Shown here in pieces: positions 21,332 to 29,910 of a stretch of DNA of 62,243 nucleotides (its first letter is position 1; the number at the start of each line of letters is the position of its first letter). Origin of the DNA: Megasphaera sp. (lineage in GTDB: Bacteria > Bacillota > Negativicutes > Veillonellales > Megasphaeraceae); contig JAKVKI010000010.1 in the NCBI GenBank assembly GCA_022486585.1, positions 1 through 62,243 on the forward strand, given 5' to 3'. A model generated the notes under the pieces. The model saw only the letters and a program-made list of their open reading frames with translations, did not search any database and was not told the DNA's origin. Position numbers and translations under genes: made by a program.

Positions 21332-23058
21332 TACACCATTTGTTCCACTACTATCAGCCATATAGAAACATATTAGCCGGCGTCATTATCGGCACCTTCG
21401 TGACGTCGGCTTTGAGCCTCGTATTTCCTGTTGCCGTGCGGGACCTCATGAATCGAGTCCTGCCAGCAGGGGATATGCAGGCTCTTTTTATAGGAACGAT
21501 GGTACTACTGCTGTTATATGTCATTAATTTCATCCTCCAGTACGGCATCACCTACTACGGTCATGTCATGAGTGTATCAATGGAGCATGACATGCGCCGT
21601 GATATGTTCCGCCATATGGAAGAACTGCCTTTCCAGTATTTCGATAATGAACGGACAGGACAGCTCCTGAGCCGTATTACCAACGATATAACAGAAATCA
21701 GCGATTTTTCCTTCCGCGGACCAAACGATATCCTTATTTGTGCAGTTACCATGATGGGGACGTTGGTTATTATGATGCTGTTAAACTGGAAACTGGCGCT
21801 AGGTATTGGCTTTCTGCTCATCGTAAAAGCTGTCCAGACGGTGCATACGAATTATAAAATGAAGCTGGCATTCCGCAAGAACCGTGTAAAACTCGGTGAA
21901 ATCAGTGGTATGGCAGAAGAGAGCCTGTCCGGTATACGACTGACCAAAGCTTTTGCGCAGGAACCCTATGAGTTAGAGCGGTTCCGTGTCAAGAGCGATG
22001 AATTATGCCGTTCACGGTGTCAATCGTACCGCCTTATGGCGATGTTCTCGTCAGGTATGAATTTCTTCACTAATTTCATCAATGTGGCTGTCCTGTTAGG
22101 CGGCGGCGTGATGATCGTCATGGCTCAACTGGCCTTGTCCGATTTGGTAGCATTTTTACTGTATGTGGGTATTTTCATGCGGCCTGTATTCCGTCTGACC
22201 GTATTGGCAGAAGTTTATCAACGGGGCATGGCAGGGCTGCGGCGTTTTGAAGAAGTGATGGAAACAGAAAATACGATCAGTGATCCAGCGTGTCCGGCAC
22301 CCTTTGCGGAGCCCTGTGGCGAAATTGCTTTTCGTCATGTGACCTTCAGTTATGATGGCGTGCATGAAGTGTTGCAGGATTTGGATTTGACGATGCACCT
22401 GGGACAGACGACGGCATTGGTCGGTGAGACTGGCTGTGGTAAAAGTACGTTAGTCAATCTCCTGTTGCGATTCTATGATCCCGTCCAAGGGACTATCACC
22501 TTGGATGGTCACGACTTACGGGACTATGACCAGCGAGAGCTGCGCCGTCATATAGGAATTGTACAGCAAGATGTATTCCTGTTCTCTGATACGATAGCTG
22601 ATAATATTGCCTATGGCAGGCCAGGTGCGGCACAGTCAGATATCGAGGCTGCCGCCAGCAGGGCTGCAGCGAATACCTTTATTAGCGACCTTCCTCAAGG
22701 CTATGAGACGATTGTCGGTGAACGAGGTGTGAAGCTCTCTGGTGGTCAGCGGCAGCGCATTGCCCTTGCCAGACTTTTTCTGAAGGATCCTCCTGTCCTC
22801 GTATTGGATGAAGCAACGTCATCGCTGGATACGCAGACGGAAGAGCAGATCCGCAAGACCTTGGAGCGCCAGTCCCAAGGCAAGACGACCATCATCATCG
22901 CCCATCGCCTGTCTACTGTCCGCAATGCAGATTGCATTATCGTTCTGGATCATGGTACGATTTGTGAACAAGGGACGCACGATGAATTATTGGCTAAAAA
23001 AGGAAAGTATTATCAACTCTATGAAGCGCAACGCAAAAAGCCCTTATCAGGCATGTAA
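21328..23058 (+). CDS. ABC exporter, fused membrane and ATPase domains (MsbA/multidrug type)
   Basis: A 576-aa half-transporter: six transmembrane helices over about residues 1-310, then the ATPase. The FQYFDNERTGQLLSRITND coupling motif, Walker A (VGETGCGKSTL), signature LSGGQRQRIALARLFL, Walker B VLVLDEATSSLD and the switch IIAHRLST are intact. It resembles MsbA-like lipid or drug exporters; the substrate is not determinable. Overlap with the transglycosylase gene (ATGA) implies coupling and hints at an envelope role. The stop codon lies in the loop of the terminator. Confidence 0.92.
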   Translation: MIHHLFHYYQPYRNILAGVIIGTFVTSALSLVFPVAVRDLMNRVLPAGDMQALFIGTMVLLLLYVINFILQYGITYYGHVMSVSMEHDMRRDMFRHMEELPFQYFDNERTGQLLSRITNDITEISDFSFRGPNDILICAVTMMGTLVIMMLLNWKLALGIGFLLIVKAVQTVHTNYKMKLAFRKNRVKLGEISGMAEESLSGIRLTKAFAQEPYELERFRVKSDELCRSRCQSYRLMAMFSSGMNFFTNFINVAVLLGGGVMIVMAQLALSDLVAFLLYVGIFMRPVFRLTVLAEVYQRGMAGLRRFEEVMETENTISDPACPAPFAEPCGEIAFRHVTFSYDGVHEVLQDLDLTMHLGQTTALVGETGCGKSTLVNLLLRFYDPVQGTITLDGHDLRDYDQRELRRHIGIVQQDVFLFSDTIADNIAYGRPGAAQSDIEAAASRAAANTFISDLPQGYETIVGERGVKLSGGQRQRIALARLFLKDPPVLVLDEATSSLDTQTEEQIRKTLERQSQGKTTIIIAHRLSTVRNADCIIVLDHGTICEQGTHDELLAKKGKYYQLYEAQRKKPLSGM

Positions 23059-23076
23059 TCCTGATAAGGGCTTTTT
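23035..23076. terminator. Terminator overlapping the end of the ABC exporter gene
   Basis: A perfect 17-bp stem (23035-23051 with 23060-23076) with A-run and T-run on either side. It can end both the exporter mRNA and the convergent tRNA. The TAA at 23056-23058 is in the loop. Confidence 0.92.
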
Positions 23077-23078
23077 CA

Positions 23079-23154
23079 TGGTGGAGATGAAGGGGATTGA
23101 ACCCTCGACCCCCAGATTGCGAACCTGGTGCTCTCCCAGCTGAGCTACATCCCC
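23079..23154 (-). tRNA. tRNA-Ala (anticodon CGC)
   Basis: A 76-nt cloverleaf on the minus strand. The acceptor stem is GGGGATG with CATCTCC (one G-U), the D-arm is GCTCAGCTGGGAGAGC and the anticodon loop is TTCGCAA (anticodon at 23121-23119). The T-arm contains GGTTCAATC, the discriminator is A, and CCA is encoded (23081-23079). Anticodon CGC reads GCG, hence alanine. It stands alone and converges on the exporter gene. Confidence 0.95.
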
Positions 23155-23172
23155 ATGACAAGCGATATGTAT

Positions 23173-23200
23173 ATTATACCGTATTAGCAAAGATTTGCAA
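23173..23200 (-). promoter_or_regulatory. tRNA-Ala promoter
   Basis: On the minus strand TTGCAA (23200-23195) and TATAAT (23178-23173) are 16 bp apart, 18 bases before the tRNA 5' end. Confidence 0.8.
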
Positions 23201-23244
23201 GGGGAAATATAAAATCAGAATTTATCCATGCATATGATTTCATA

Positions 23245-23253
23245 TGGTATAAT
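23245..23253 (+). promoter_or_regulatory. Extended -10 promoter for the desulfidase-like gene
   Basis: TGGTATAAT lies 34 bases before the start at 23288, with no clear -35. Confidence 0.65.
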
Positions 23254-23287
23254 GGAATCACAATTTGATGTAAGGAGGTCCAGTATC

Positions 23288-24574
23288 ATGACAAAAGAAG
23301 AAATGCTGCAGCTATTACATGTCAGTGTAGCACCTTCCTTAGGTTGTACAGAAACGGTATGCGCTGCTATTGCAGCTTCAGCAGCGGCTGCTGCCGTCGG
23401 AGGAACACCACAGTTCATAGCACTTGCAGTGAGCCGGCGGTTATATAAAAATGGTATGTCAGCCAAAATCGCTGGGTTCCATGGAAATGGTCTTGATTAC
23501 GCGGCCGCATTGGGAGCATACATTAGTGAGGCCTCACCAGATCTGGAAATCATGAACAAGATCACGCCGGATATAGCAGCGCAAGCCAGGCAGTTTGTTA
23601 GTCAGGGCAGCTGTACAGTTACTATACAGGACGACGTTCAGGGCGTATATGTCCGCGCATCTGTACAGACAGAGCTGGGAACGGCTGTGTGTCTTATTGA
23701 AGGTTACCACGCCAATATTCGGTGGATTCAAGTCAATGGCAGCATAGTATTTCAGCAGACGGAAGAAGACGCGTCTTTTATTACTGATAAGATCCATATA
23801 CTTCAAGCCTGCACGATTACGGAATTGCGTCAATTAGCTGCTTCGGCCAGCGAAGAAGAGTTGCATTTTCTGCTGAAGGGCCATCAGATGAATGAACGAC
23901 TGGCAGGCTATGGCCTGACGATGCCTGTCGGCAGCGGTATTGGCCATGCATTATTTGAAAACAGTAAAAAGGGTGTGATCTTTCAAAAAGGACTGATGGA
24001 AACAATCGTCATTCGTGTTGCTGCGGCGATGGAAGCCCGGTTGGATGGCTGTCCTTACACGGCTATGAGTAGTGCCGGCAGCGGTGCTAAAGGCATTGCT
24101 GTCATTCTTCCTATTATGGAAGTCGCCCTGTCCCTTGGTGTGAGTCGCAGGCAGGCCTTGCAAGCAGTGGCTTTTGGTCATTTAGTCAATGCCTATATTA
24201 GTTCTTTCATCGGCAAACGAACGGTTCTCTGTAGCTGTGCACTTGCTGCGTCGACGGCGGCCAGCGCAGCCATTACGTGGCTTCTAGGCGGTGGTGACAG
24301 GGAAATCGCCTATGCGATCCGTAATATGACGGGCAGTATTACCGGTATGATCTGCGATGGAGGTAAGACGGGGTGTGCGTTGAAAATAGTCGTATCTACG
24401 TCAGCGGCTTTATCTAATGCTGTCTTAGCGTCCCAAGGTGTCAGTATCAGTGTCGATGATGGCATCTGTGCAGAAACGCCAGAACAGTGCATCCGTAATA
24501 TGAGCGAAGTTGGCCAGCAGGGTATGGTCAATACTGATAAAACTATTTTGGACATCATCATGTCTAAAAAATAA
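23288..24574 (+). CDS. UPF0597 / L-cysteine desulfidase family protein (CdsB/CyuA-like)
   Basis: A 428-aa protein of the L-serine dehydratase alpha-like superfamily. E. coli CyuA (YhaM) degrades L-cysteine to pyruvate, ammonia and sulphide, and archaeal CdsB uses a [4Fe-4S] cluster. PSLGCTETVCAAIA at the start, MSSAGSGAKGIAVILP and the cysteine motif GMICDGGKTGCALKI are present, so cluster-dependent activity is plausible. Serine as an alternative substrate cannot be excluded. The ATG follows AAGGAGG. Confidence 0.88.
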   Translation: MTKEEMLQLLHVSVAPSLGCTETVCAAIAASAAAAAVGGTPQFIALAVSRRLYKNGMSAKIAGFHGNGLDYAAALGAYISEASPDLEIMNKITPDIAAQARQFVSQGSCTVTIQDDVQGVYVRASVQTELGTAVCLIEGYHANIRWIQVNGSIVFQQTEEDASFITDKIHILQACTITELRQLAASASEEELHFLLKGHQMNERLAGYGLTMPVGSGIGHALFENSKKGVIFQKGLMETIVIRVAAAMEARLDGCPYTAMSSAGSGAKGIAVILPIMEVALSLGVSRRQALQAVAFGHLVNAYISSFIGKRTVLCSCALAASTAASAAITWLLGGGDREIAYAIRNMTGSITGMICDGGKTGCALKIVVSTSAALSNAVLASQGVSISVDDGICAETPEQCIRNMSEVGQQGMVNTDKTILDIIMSKK

Positions 24575-24857
24575 TACAAGATTTTAAATGATAGTATTTC
24601 ATTGCATTCTTGTAAAGCATAGAAAATCATTCCAAACCTGTATGTAGTATAAAAACATCGCATACGGTAAAACGTAAAACTATTAGGAATAATCCTGCGT
24701 AAATGCATTATTAAAAAATAGATTAAACGATATACCTGAAAAATAGCAACCTTTACAAGCTATGCAAACGTGTTATACTAACGTCAATCACCGTAAAGCC
24801 CCCCAGTGCTTGACGGTGTGATGGGTAAAGTAGACATGGAAAGAAGGGGTTGCTGTT
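24575..24857 (+). promoter_or_regulatory. Promoter and structured leader of the FAD-linked dehydrogenase gene
   Basis: The 283-base gap holds no gene that I recognise. TTTACA (24752-24757) and TATACT (24774-24779) are 16 bp apart. In the leader, 24782-24787 (CGTCAA) can pair with 24810-24815 (TTGACG), while 24789-24794 (CACCGT) can pair with 24813-24818 (ACGGTG). The two pairings exclude each other. Confidence 0.55.
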
Positions 24858-26267
24858 ATGGCAGCAAAATTTAATCCGGTAACGGAAGCATTGTTAGATG
24901 ATTTACGGAACGTGTTGGGGGAAAAACACGTTAAGACAGATGAAGAAAATTTAGAAAAATATCAGACAGATGAAGAAGGGAATTCGTACTATTTCCGTAA
25001 GCCTGAAGTCGTCGTATTTCCGGGCACGACTGAAGAAGTAGCGGCAGTTGTGAAGCTGGCCAATCAGTATTTGGTACCGATTACGCCGCGGTCTGCTGGT
25101 TCCGGTGTTGCCTGCGGCGCCATCCCGGTCTACCATGGCATCGTCATGGAATTGGAACGGATGAACAAGATCCTGACCTTCGATGCTGATAATATGTACG
25201 CTGTCTGTCAGACGGGCGTATTTACTGGTCAGCTCCAAGAAGAAGCGCGCAAACATAACTTGCTCTATGCAGGAGATCCTTCGAGCTCCGAAAGCTGTCA
25301 GATTGGTGGCAACGTCGCCAATAATGCCGGCGGCAATAAAGCTGTTAAATATGGTACGACACGCCATCAGATTTATAGTTTAAAAGTCGTTACGCCGACA
25401 GGGGATATCGTTACCGTAGGGGCACGGTTGCAGAAATGTTCTACTGGTCTTTGCTTGGAACAGCTCATGGCTGGTTCCGAAGGAATCTTAGGGATCATTA
25501 CGGAAGTGACAGTTAAACTTCGTCCCTTGCCGCCATATAACTTTAATATGGTCTGTGTATTCAATACAGACGAAGCCGCGTTTGCGCTGCCTAACAAAAT
25601 TCTCAAAGCCGGCATTGATCCGACGAGTATCGAATTTATGGATAATGAAGCACTGGTCATGACCAGTAAATTCCTCGATATGACGATGCCTCACGTTGCT
25701 GATGGCTGCGACTATGTGATCGTGACAGTAGAAGCATTCAATCAGGATGACTTGGATGGAAAAATGGAACAGCTTTGTGATCTGGCTGAAGATAACGGTT
25801 CCATTGATGAATTTGAAGCAGATAAACGGATCTGGAAATTGCGTAAACAGTTTGCCGAAGCTGCCCGCGATGTCGATAAAATGTTCCAGACCGAAGATTT
25901 TGTTGTACCTTTGGACAAGATTCCCGATATTACGAGACAGATCCCGGAACTTCGCGAAAAATATGGCCTTTATTGTGTCACCGTTGCTCATATCGGTGAT
26001 GGCAATATTCACGTTCTTCCGTTAAATAAACAGGGATTTTCGCCAGAAGAATGGTTTGAAAAAATCAAGGCGTTTCATGCCGATTTGTTCCCTCGTGTCT
26101 ATGCTTTAGGCGGAAAAATGTCCGGAGAACATGGCATTGGGTTCAAAAAAGTACAAGAATTCGCTAAATGTACGCCTGATGGTGAATACAAGATGATCAA
26201 AGCTATTAAAAAAGCCTTGGATCCGAATAATATCATGAATCCAGGCAAACTGATCGATATGGATTAA
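24858..26267 (+). CDS. FAD-binding oxidoreductase, D-lactate dehydrogenase / glycolate oxidase GlcD type
   Basis: A 469-aa FAD_binding_4 flavoprotein. The FAD domain shows VVFPGTTEEVAAVVKLANQY, TPRSAGSGVACGAIP, the GDPSSSESCQIGGNVANNAGG pyrophosphate site and GSEGILGIITEVT. The C-terminal oxidase domain has VTVAHIGDGNIHVLP, SGEHGIGFKK and the NIMNPGKLID end. Relatives oxidise D-lactate or other 2-hydroxy acids; in anaerobic lactate users they often work with electron-transfer flavoprotein. No etfAB or lactate permease is adjacent, so the exact substrate is inferred. Confidence 0.9.
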   Translation: MAAKFNPVTEALLDDLRNVLGEKHVKTDEENLEKYQTDEEGNSYYFRKPEVVVFPGTTEEVAAVVKLANQYLVPITPRSAGSGVACGAIPVYHGIVMELERMNKILTFDADNMYAVCQTGVFTGQLQEEARKHNLLYAGDPSSSESCQIGGNVANNAGGNKAVKYGTTRHQIYSLKVVTPTGDIVTVGARLQKCSTGLCLEQLMAGSEGILGIITEVTVKLRPLPPYNFNMVCVFNTDEAAFALPNKILKAGIDPTSIEFMDNEALVMTSKFLDMTMPHVADGCDYVIVTVEAFNQDDLDGKMEQLCDLAEDNGSIDEFEADKRIWKLRKQFAEAARDVDKMFQTEDFVVPLDKIPDITRQIPELREKYGLYCVTVAHIGDGNIHVLPLNKQGFSPEEWFEKIKAFHADLFPRVYALGGKMSGEHGIGFKKVQEFAKCTPDGEYKMIKAIKKALDPNNIMNPGKLIDMD

Positions 26268-26290
26268 TACGAGCAAGAATCGTATATGAA

Positions 26291-26341
26291 AAACAGACAG
26301 GCAATGAATCGAAATGATTACATCACCTGTCTGTTTTTTTA
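26291..26341 (+). terminator. Terminator after the dehydrogenase gene
   Basis: An 11-bp stem (26291-26301 with 26326-26336) followed by a T-run. Confidence 0.9.
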
Positions 26342-26357
26342 GGTATGCCTGATTTTT

Positions 26358-27137
26358 TTATCCCAAGGCTACATCAAGAGCCATCATGAGGGTGAAGCCG
26401 ACAGCAAAGGATATAGGCCCTATATGGGAGTGTTCCCCTTCAGCCATTTCCGGAATGAGTTCTTCGACGACGACGTACATCATGGCGCCGGCAGCGAAGC
26501 TAAGGAGATACGGAAGGATAGGAACGACGAGACTCGTCAGGAGAATCGTGAGGATGGCACCAATTGGTTCTACAGCACCGGACAAGGTACCAGCTATAAA
26601 GGCTTTGGTACGGCTGTAGCCGTTCGTCACTAATGGCATAGAAACAATGGCACCTTCTGGGAAATTCTGGATAGCAATACCGATGGACAGGGCCATGGCA
26701 CCGGCCAGTGACATGCCCTCCTGACCAGATATCCAGCCAGCATATACGACGCCGACAGCCATACCTTCGGGGATGTTGTGGAGGGTGACCGCCAGGACCA
26801 GCATCGTCGTCTTGGCCAATTGACTTCGCGGCCCTTCAGGGATATCACTGTTGAGATGAAGATGAGGGATAATATGATCGAACAGGATCAGCATGAAAAT
26901 ACCGATCCAAAAACCGATGACAGCAGGGACGAAGGCCCACGTGCCCAAGGCAGCAGATTCTTCCATCGACGGAATGAGCAGGCTCCAAATAGAGGCGGCT
27001 ACCATGACGCCAGCAGCAAAACCGGACAGGCCCCGGACGTAGATCCGGCTGATTTCTTTTTTTAATGCATAGACGCAGGCTGCGCCTAACGTTGTGCCAA
27101 TAAAAGGGATGGCAATACCGATACAAACATTTTCCAT
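26358..27137 (-). CDS. ZIP-family metal transporter (ZupT-like)
   Basis: A 259-aa inner-membrane protein of about eight helices. HNIPEGMAVGVVYAG and IGIAIQNFPEGAIVSMPL are the two metal-binding helices (HNxPEG and QNxPEG), and EPIGA follows in the next helix. ZIP proteins import zinc, iron or manganese. The His-poor loop after helix 3 gives no further clue. An AGGAGG site sits 6 bases before the ATG. An extended -10 (TGCTATAAT, 27173-27165 on the minus strand) lies upstream; no Zur or Fur box is obvious. Confidence 0.92.
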   Translation of the reverse strand: MENVCIGIAIPFIGTTLGAACVYALKKEISRIYVRGLSGFAAGVMVAASIWSLLIPSMEESAALGTWAFVPAVIGFWIGIFMLILFDHIIPHLHLNSDIPEGPRSQLAKTTMLVLAVTLHNIPEGMAVGVVYAGWISGQEGMSLAGAMALSIGIAIQNFPEGAIVSMPLVTNGYSRTKAFIAGTLSGAVEPIGAILTILLTSLVVPILPYLLSFAAGAMMYVVVEELIPEMAEGEHSHIGPISFAVGFTLMMALDVALG

Positions 27138-27209
27138 AAAAACCTCCTATAATATATCTTCATTATTATAGCATAGGAAATACGAAAGATAAATTTTTGT
27201 TTTTATCTC

Positions 27210-27238
27210 TTGACAGAGCCATGATAATTATGTACCAT
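27210..27238 (+). promoter_or_regulatory. Promoter for the MoeB/ThiF gene
   Basis: A perfect TTGACA (27210-27215) and TACCAT (27233-27238) are 17 bp apart. Confidence 0.6.
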
Positions 27239-27294
27239 TTTAGTAGACATTATATATAGTCGTATATGAATGGTCATAAGGGAGGCAAAACACA

Positions 27295-28080
27295 GTGGAA
27301 TTAACAAAGGAACAGGAAGAACGATATACACGCCATCTTATATTGGATACTATAGGACGAGACGGACAGGAAAAATTGTTGCAAAGTAAAGTACTGGTTA
27401 TTGGTGCCGGCGGTCTGGGTTCACCAGTATCCTTGTACTTGGCAGCAGCAGGAGTAGGGACCTTGGGAATCGTTGATAATGATGTGCTTGATTTGTCCAA
27501 TTTGCAGCGTCAAATCATACATTCGATGGCTAATATCGGCAAGGCCAAAGTAACGTCGGCACAAGAACGCATTGCCGGACTTAACGGGGATGTCCATGTC
27601 ATTCCCTATAACGAACGAATGGATGGACAGACGATCCGTGATGTCATAACAGATCAAACGTATGATTTCGTTATCGACTGTACCGATAATTTCACTACGA
27701 AATTCCTTATCAATGATGCCTGCGTTCTCTTGAAGAAGCCCTTTTCCCATGGTGGCGTCTTACGTTTTCAAGGGCAGACCATGACCTATGTACCAGGGCA
27801 GGGTCCCTGTTATCGCTGCCTTTTTGAAGACCTGCCGGCAGCGGACGTGCCGACTTGCAAAGAAGCAGGTGTCTTTGGTGCTGTTGTCGGTACGATCGGT
27901 ACGATTCAGGCAACAGAAGCAGTAAAATATATACTCGGCAAGGGGAAACTGCTTACAGGGTATTTCCTGACCTACGATGGGCTGGCTATGGAATTCCGCA
28001 AGATCAAAATAGATCGCAACATTCACTGTCGTGTATGTGGTGACGCGCCGACCATTACAGCGTTGACGGATCAGCCATAG
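27295..28080 (+). CDS. ThiF/MoeB/HesA-family adenylyltransferase (E1-like)
   Basis: A 261-aa enzyme that adenylates the C-terminal glycine of a ubiquitin-like sulphur carrier (ThiS or MoaD type). ERYTRHLIL at the start, the nucleotide loop VLVIGAGGLGSPVSLYLAAAGVG, LSNLQRQIIH, the zinc cysteines CYRC and CRVC, and a candidate catalytic Cys in PTCKEAGVFG are present. There is no rhodanese domain. Without thi or moa neighbours I cannot choose between thiamine and molybdopterin routes. GTG start at 27295 behind GGGAGG. The 11-mer GTCGTATATGA flanks the gene (27259-27269 and 28087-28097). Confidence 0.9.
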   Translation: MELTKEQEERYTRHLILDTIGRDGQEKLLQSKVLVIGAGGLGSPVSLYLAAAGVGTLGIVDNDVLDLSNLQRQIIHSMANIGKAKVTSAQERIAGLNGDVHVIPYNERMDGQTIRDVITDQTYDFVIDCTDNFTTKFLINDACVLLKKPFSHGGVLRFQGQTMTYVPGQGPCYRCLFEDLPAADVPTCKEAGVFGAVVGTIGTIQATEAVKYILGKGKLLTGYFLTYDGLAMEFRKIKIDRNIHCRVCGDAPTITALTDQP

Positions 28081-28171
28081 TGATTTGTCGTATATGACGA
28101 CGCAGGGACAGGATACGTAATAAAAACAACACAACTTAAACGTTTATTGTAAAAACTTTATATTTTTAGCA

Positions 28172-28200
28172 TTGACAGGGTCATAACTTAGTGATAGTAT
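28172..28200 (+). promoter_or_regulatory. Promoter of the T-box leader
   Basis: A perfect TTGACA (28172-28177) and TAGTAT (28195-28200) are 17 bp apart, with TG at the extended -10 position. Confidence 0.85.
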
Positions 28201-28206
28201 TAATTT

Positions 28207-28500
28207 CAACAAAAAAACGTCACAAACGTAGTGAAGCAAACTAGTACATCTGACTGAACGTATCAGAGAGCTGCCGGAAGGTGTGAGGCAGTACAGAAGG
28301 CAGGTCGAACTCATTGCTGAGCGGAGAGGCTGAACGGAGTAGGCCAATACGGGAACTCCCGTTATAGAGCATGGATATCGCGTAAAGCCGTATCCGAGAG
28401 GGCGTCCCTGCGTTAGGACGAAACAGAGTGGTACCGCGGAAGATATTTACGTCTTTCGTCTCTTAGTACATGTGCTGAGAGACGAAAGGCGTTTTCGTTT
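28207..28500 (+). promoter_or_regulatory. T-box leader RNA, leucine specifier (CUC)
   Basis: The T-box sequence AGAGTGGTACCGCGG is at 28425-28439. Stem I closes with 28235-28239 (AGCAA) pairing with 28314-28318 (TTGCT); AGTA (28243-28246) is the 5' strand of the specifier loop. On the 3' strand GAA (28307-28309) is followed by CTC (28310-28312) and A, which reads Leu. The acceptor bulge TGGT (28429-28432) asks for a tRNA ending in ACCA, as tRNA-Leu does. Uncharged tRNA-Leu should favour the antiterminator and switch on the transporter gene downstream. Confidence 0.9.
28450..28500 (+). terminator. T-box terminator hairpin
   Basis: A stem of about 14 bp (28450-28463 with 28478-28491, one G-U) is followed by TTTTCGTTT. 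It competes with the T-box antiterminator. Confidence 0.88.
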
Positions 28501-28541
28501 CTCAAAAAATACTTATGTTATATTTTGGGGAGGAAATCATC

Positions 28542-29780
28542 ATGCATACACCAAGTACTGCAACGACTGCATCACTGGGTATCTGCTTTTCTGTAGGTGC
28601 TGTACTGTTTAGTTCTCATGCCGGCGGCGGCTTTGCTACGGGCAACCAGGCTAACGCCTATTTCATCGGGCTGGGCTGGCTGGCTCCCATTACGGCTGTC
28701 ATTACGATGCTGCTCCTTACGCTGACCATCAAAGAAGCGATGAATATGTATAATTCTCGTCATCTGAAGAGCTATAAACAATTATTTGAAAATTTATATA
28801 GTCCGGTCAAAGCCGTTGAATATCTGTTTGAATTCTTTTTCTATATCATGGTCCTCATGGCTGTTTCAGCAGCTATTTCCGGCGCAGCATCGGCATTGGC
28901 AGATCAGCTGAAAATGAATTATTACCTGGGAATCGTCATCGTCGGTGCAATCGTGTTCGTCTTGACGATTTTTGGAGCCGACCTGGTTCGTAAAGCGACG
29001 ACGTATATGGGAATCGCTATTCTGGCTACATCTGTTATTATTTTTGCCATTGGTATTGCCATGGCCGGGGACGTTGCAGGAACGACGACGGTCATGAATG
29101 CTATGGCGGCAGATTACGAAGCACAAGGCTTTGCTATGCTGCCGAAAGCGATACTGAATGCAGTAACGTATGCAGGCTTCCAATGCGTTGTCATTCCGAC
29201 GATGATCGTTGTCGGGATGCCCTTGGTAACACGGCGCAACTGTGCTACCTCCATGTGGATCTCCTTTGCTATGAACGCAGTAGCGCTGACCTTATCGGTT
29301 TGCATGCTCTTAGGCTGGACCGGTATCTATGGCAAGTCGCCGCTGCCGACACTGACGAGCTGCCAGGCCATGGGTATGCCGTGGCTGACCGTCGTCTATA
29401 GTATCTGTCTGCTGTTATGCCTGATTTCTACAGGTGTTACGACGGTATTTGGTTTCACGGCCCGCTTCTCTGAACTGAACATACTGAAAAAAATCACATC
29501 GAAATCAGTCATCCGTTCTGGTATCGTAACGTTGTTCATCATTATCCTGTCCATGACAGTATCTATTGTCGGCCTGACGAACATCATTAAATATGGCTAT
29601 GGGTACTGTGGTTATTTAGCCATTGCCATCATCATCATTCCTTTCCTGACAGTAGGTGTCTACAAAAATAAGAAGTATGCCAGCGACAGCGACTATCGTG
29701 CCCGTGTCGATGCAATGAACGAAGGCGACGCGGCGTACAGTCCGGCAGCAGGTATTCAAAATATTACAGAAGGACATTGA
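28542..29780 (+). CDS. YkvI-family membrane transporter under leucine T-box control
   Basis: A 412-aa inner-membrane protein with about ten to eleven helices and the start ISFxxGAxLFSSHAGGGFATGNQ-like pattern of YkvI proteins, an APC-fold family of mostly unassigned transporters. The Gly-rich unwound first helix fits substrate and ion binding. The leucine-specific T-box directly upstream suggests transport of leucine, a branched-chain amino acid or a leucine precursor; that is inference from regulation. The ATG at 28542 follows GGGGAGG at 28526-28532. An upstream in-frame ATG at 28515 lies before that site. Confidence 0.82.
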   Translation: MHTPSTATTASLGICFSVGAVLFSSHAGGGFATGNQANAYFIGLGWLAPITAVITMLLLTLTIKEAMNMYNSRHLKSYKQLFENLYSPVKAVEYLFEFFFYIMVLMAVSAAISGAASALADQLKMNYYLGIVIVGAIVFVLTIFGADLVRKATTYMGIAILATSVIIFAIGIAMAGDVAGTTTVMNAMAADYEAQGFAMLPKAILNAVTYAGFQCVVIPTMIVVGMPLVTRRNCATSMWISFAMNAVALTLSVCMLLGWTGIYGKSPLPTLTSCQAMGMPWLTVVYSICLLLCLISTGVTTVFGFTARFSELNILKKITSKSVIRSGIVTLFIIILSMTVSIVGLTNIIKYGYGYCGYLAIAIIIIPFLTVGVYKNKKYASDSDYRARVDAMNEGDAAYSPAAGIQNITEGH

Positions 29781-29847
29781 TAGACCGATAGGAAGGCGTG
29801 TATAGTAAAAATCATGATCCTATTCAGAAATGGATGCGCGTATATTA

Positions 29848-29876
29848 TTGACACTGTTTTATGGTCATGCTATAGT
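29848..29876 (+). promoter_or_regulatory. Promoter of the cobalamin operon
   Basis: TTGACA (29848-29853) and TATAGT (29871-29876) are 17 bp apart, with an extended -10 TGC. It is the only strong promoter seen for the 11 kb that follow. Confidence 0.85.
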
Positions 29877-29910
29877 TATATAAAACTATATATAGTATAG
29901 TCATATATGT

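Noticed and set aside
28307-28313. Threonine (ACT) or serine (TCA) specifier for the T-box
   Set aside because: Only CTC sits directly after the GAA of the specifier loop. The TGGT acceptor bulge needs an A discriminator, which does not fit serine tRNA and fits threonine tRNA poorly.
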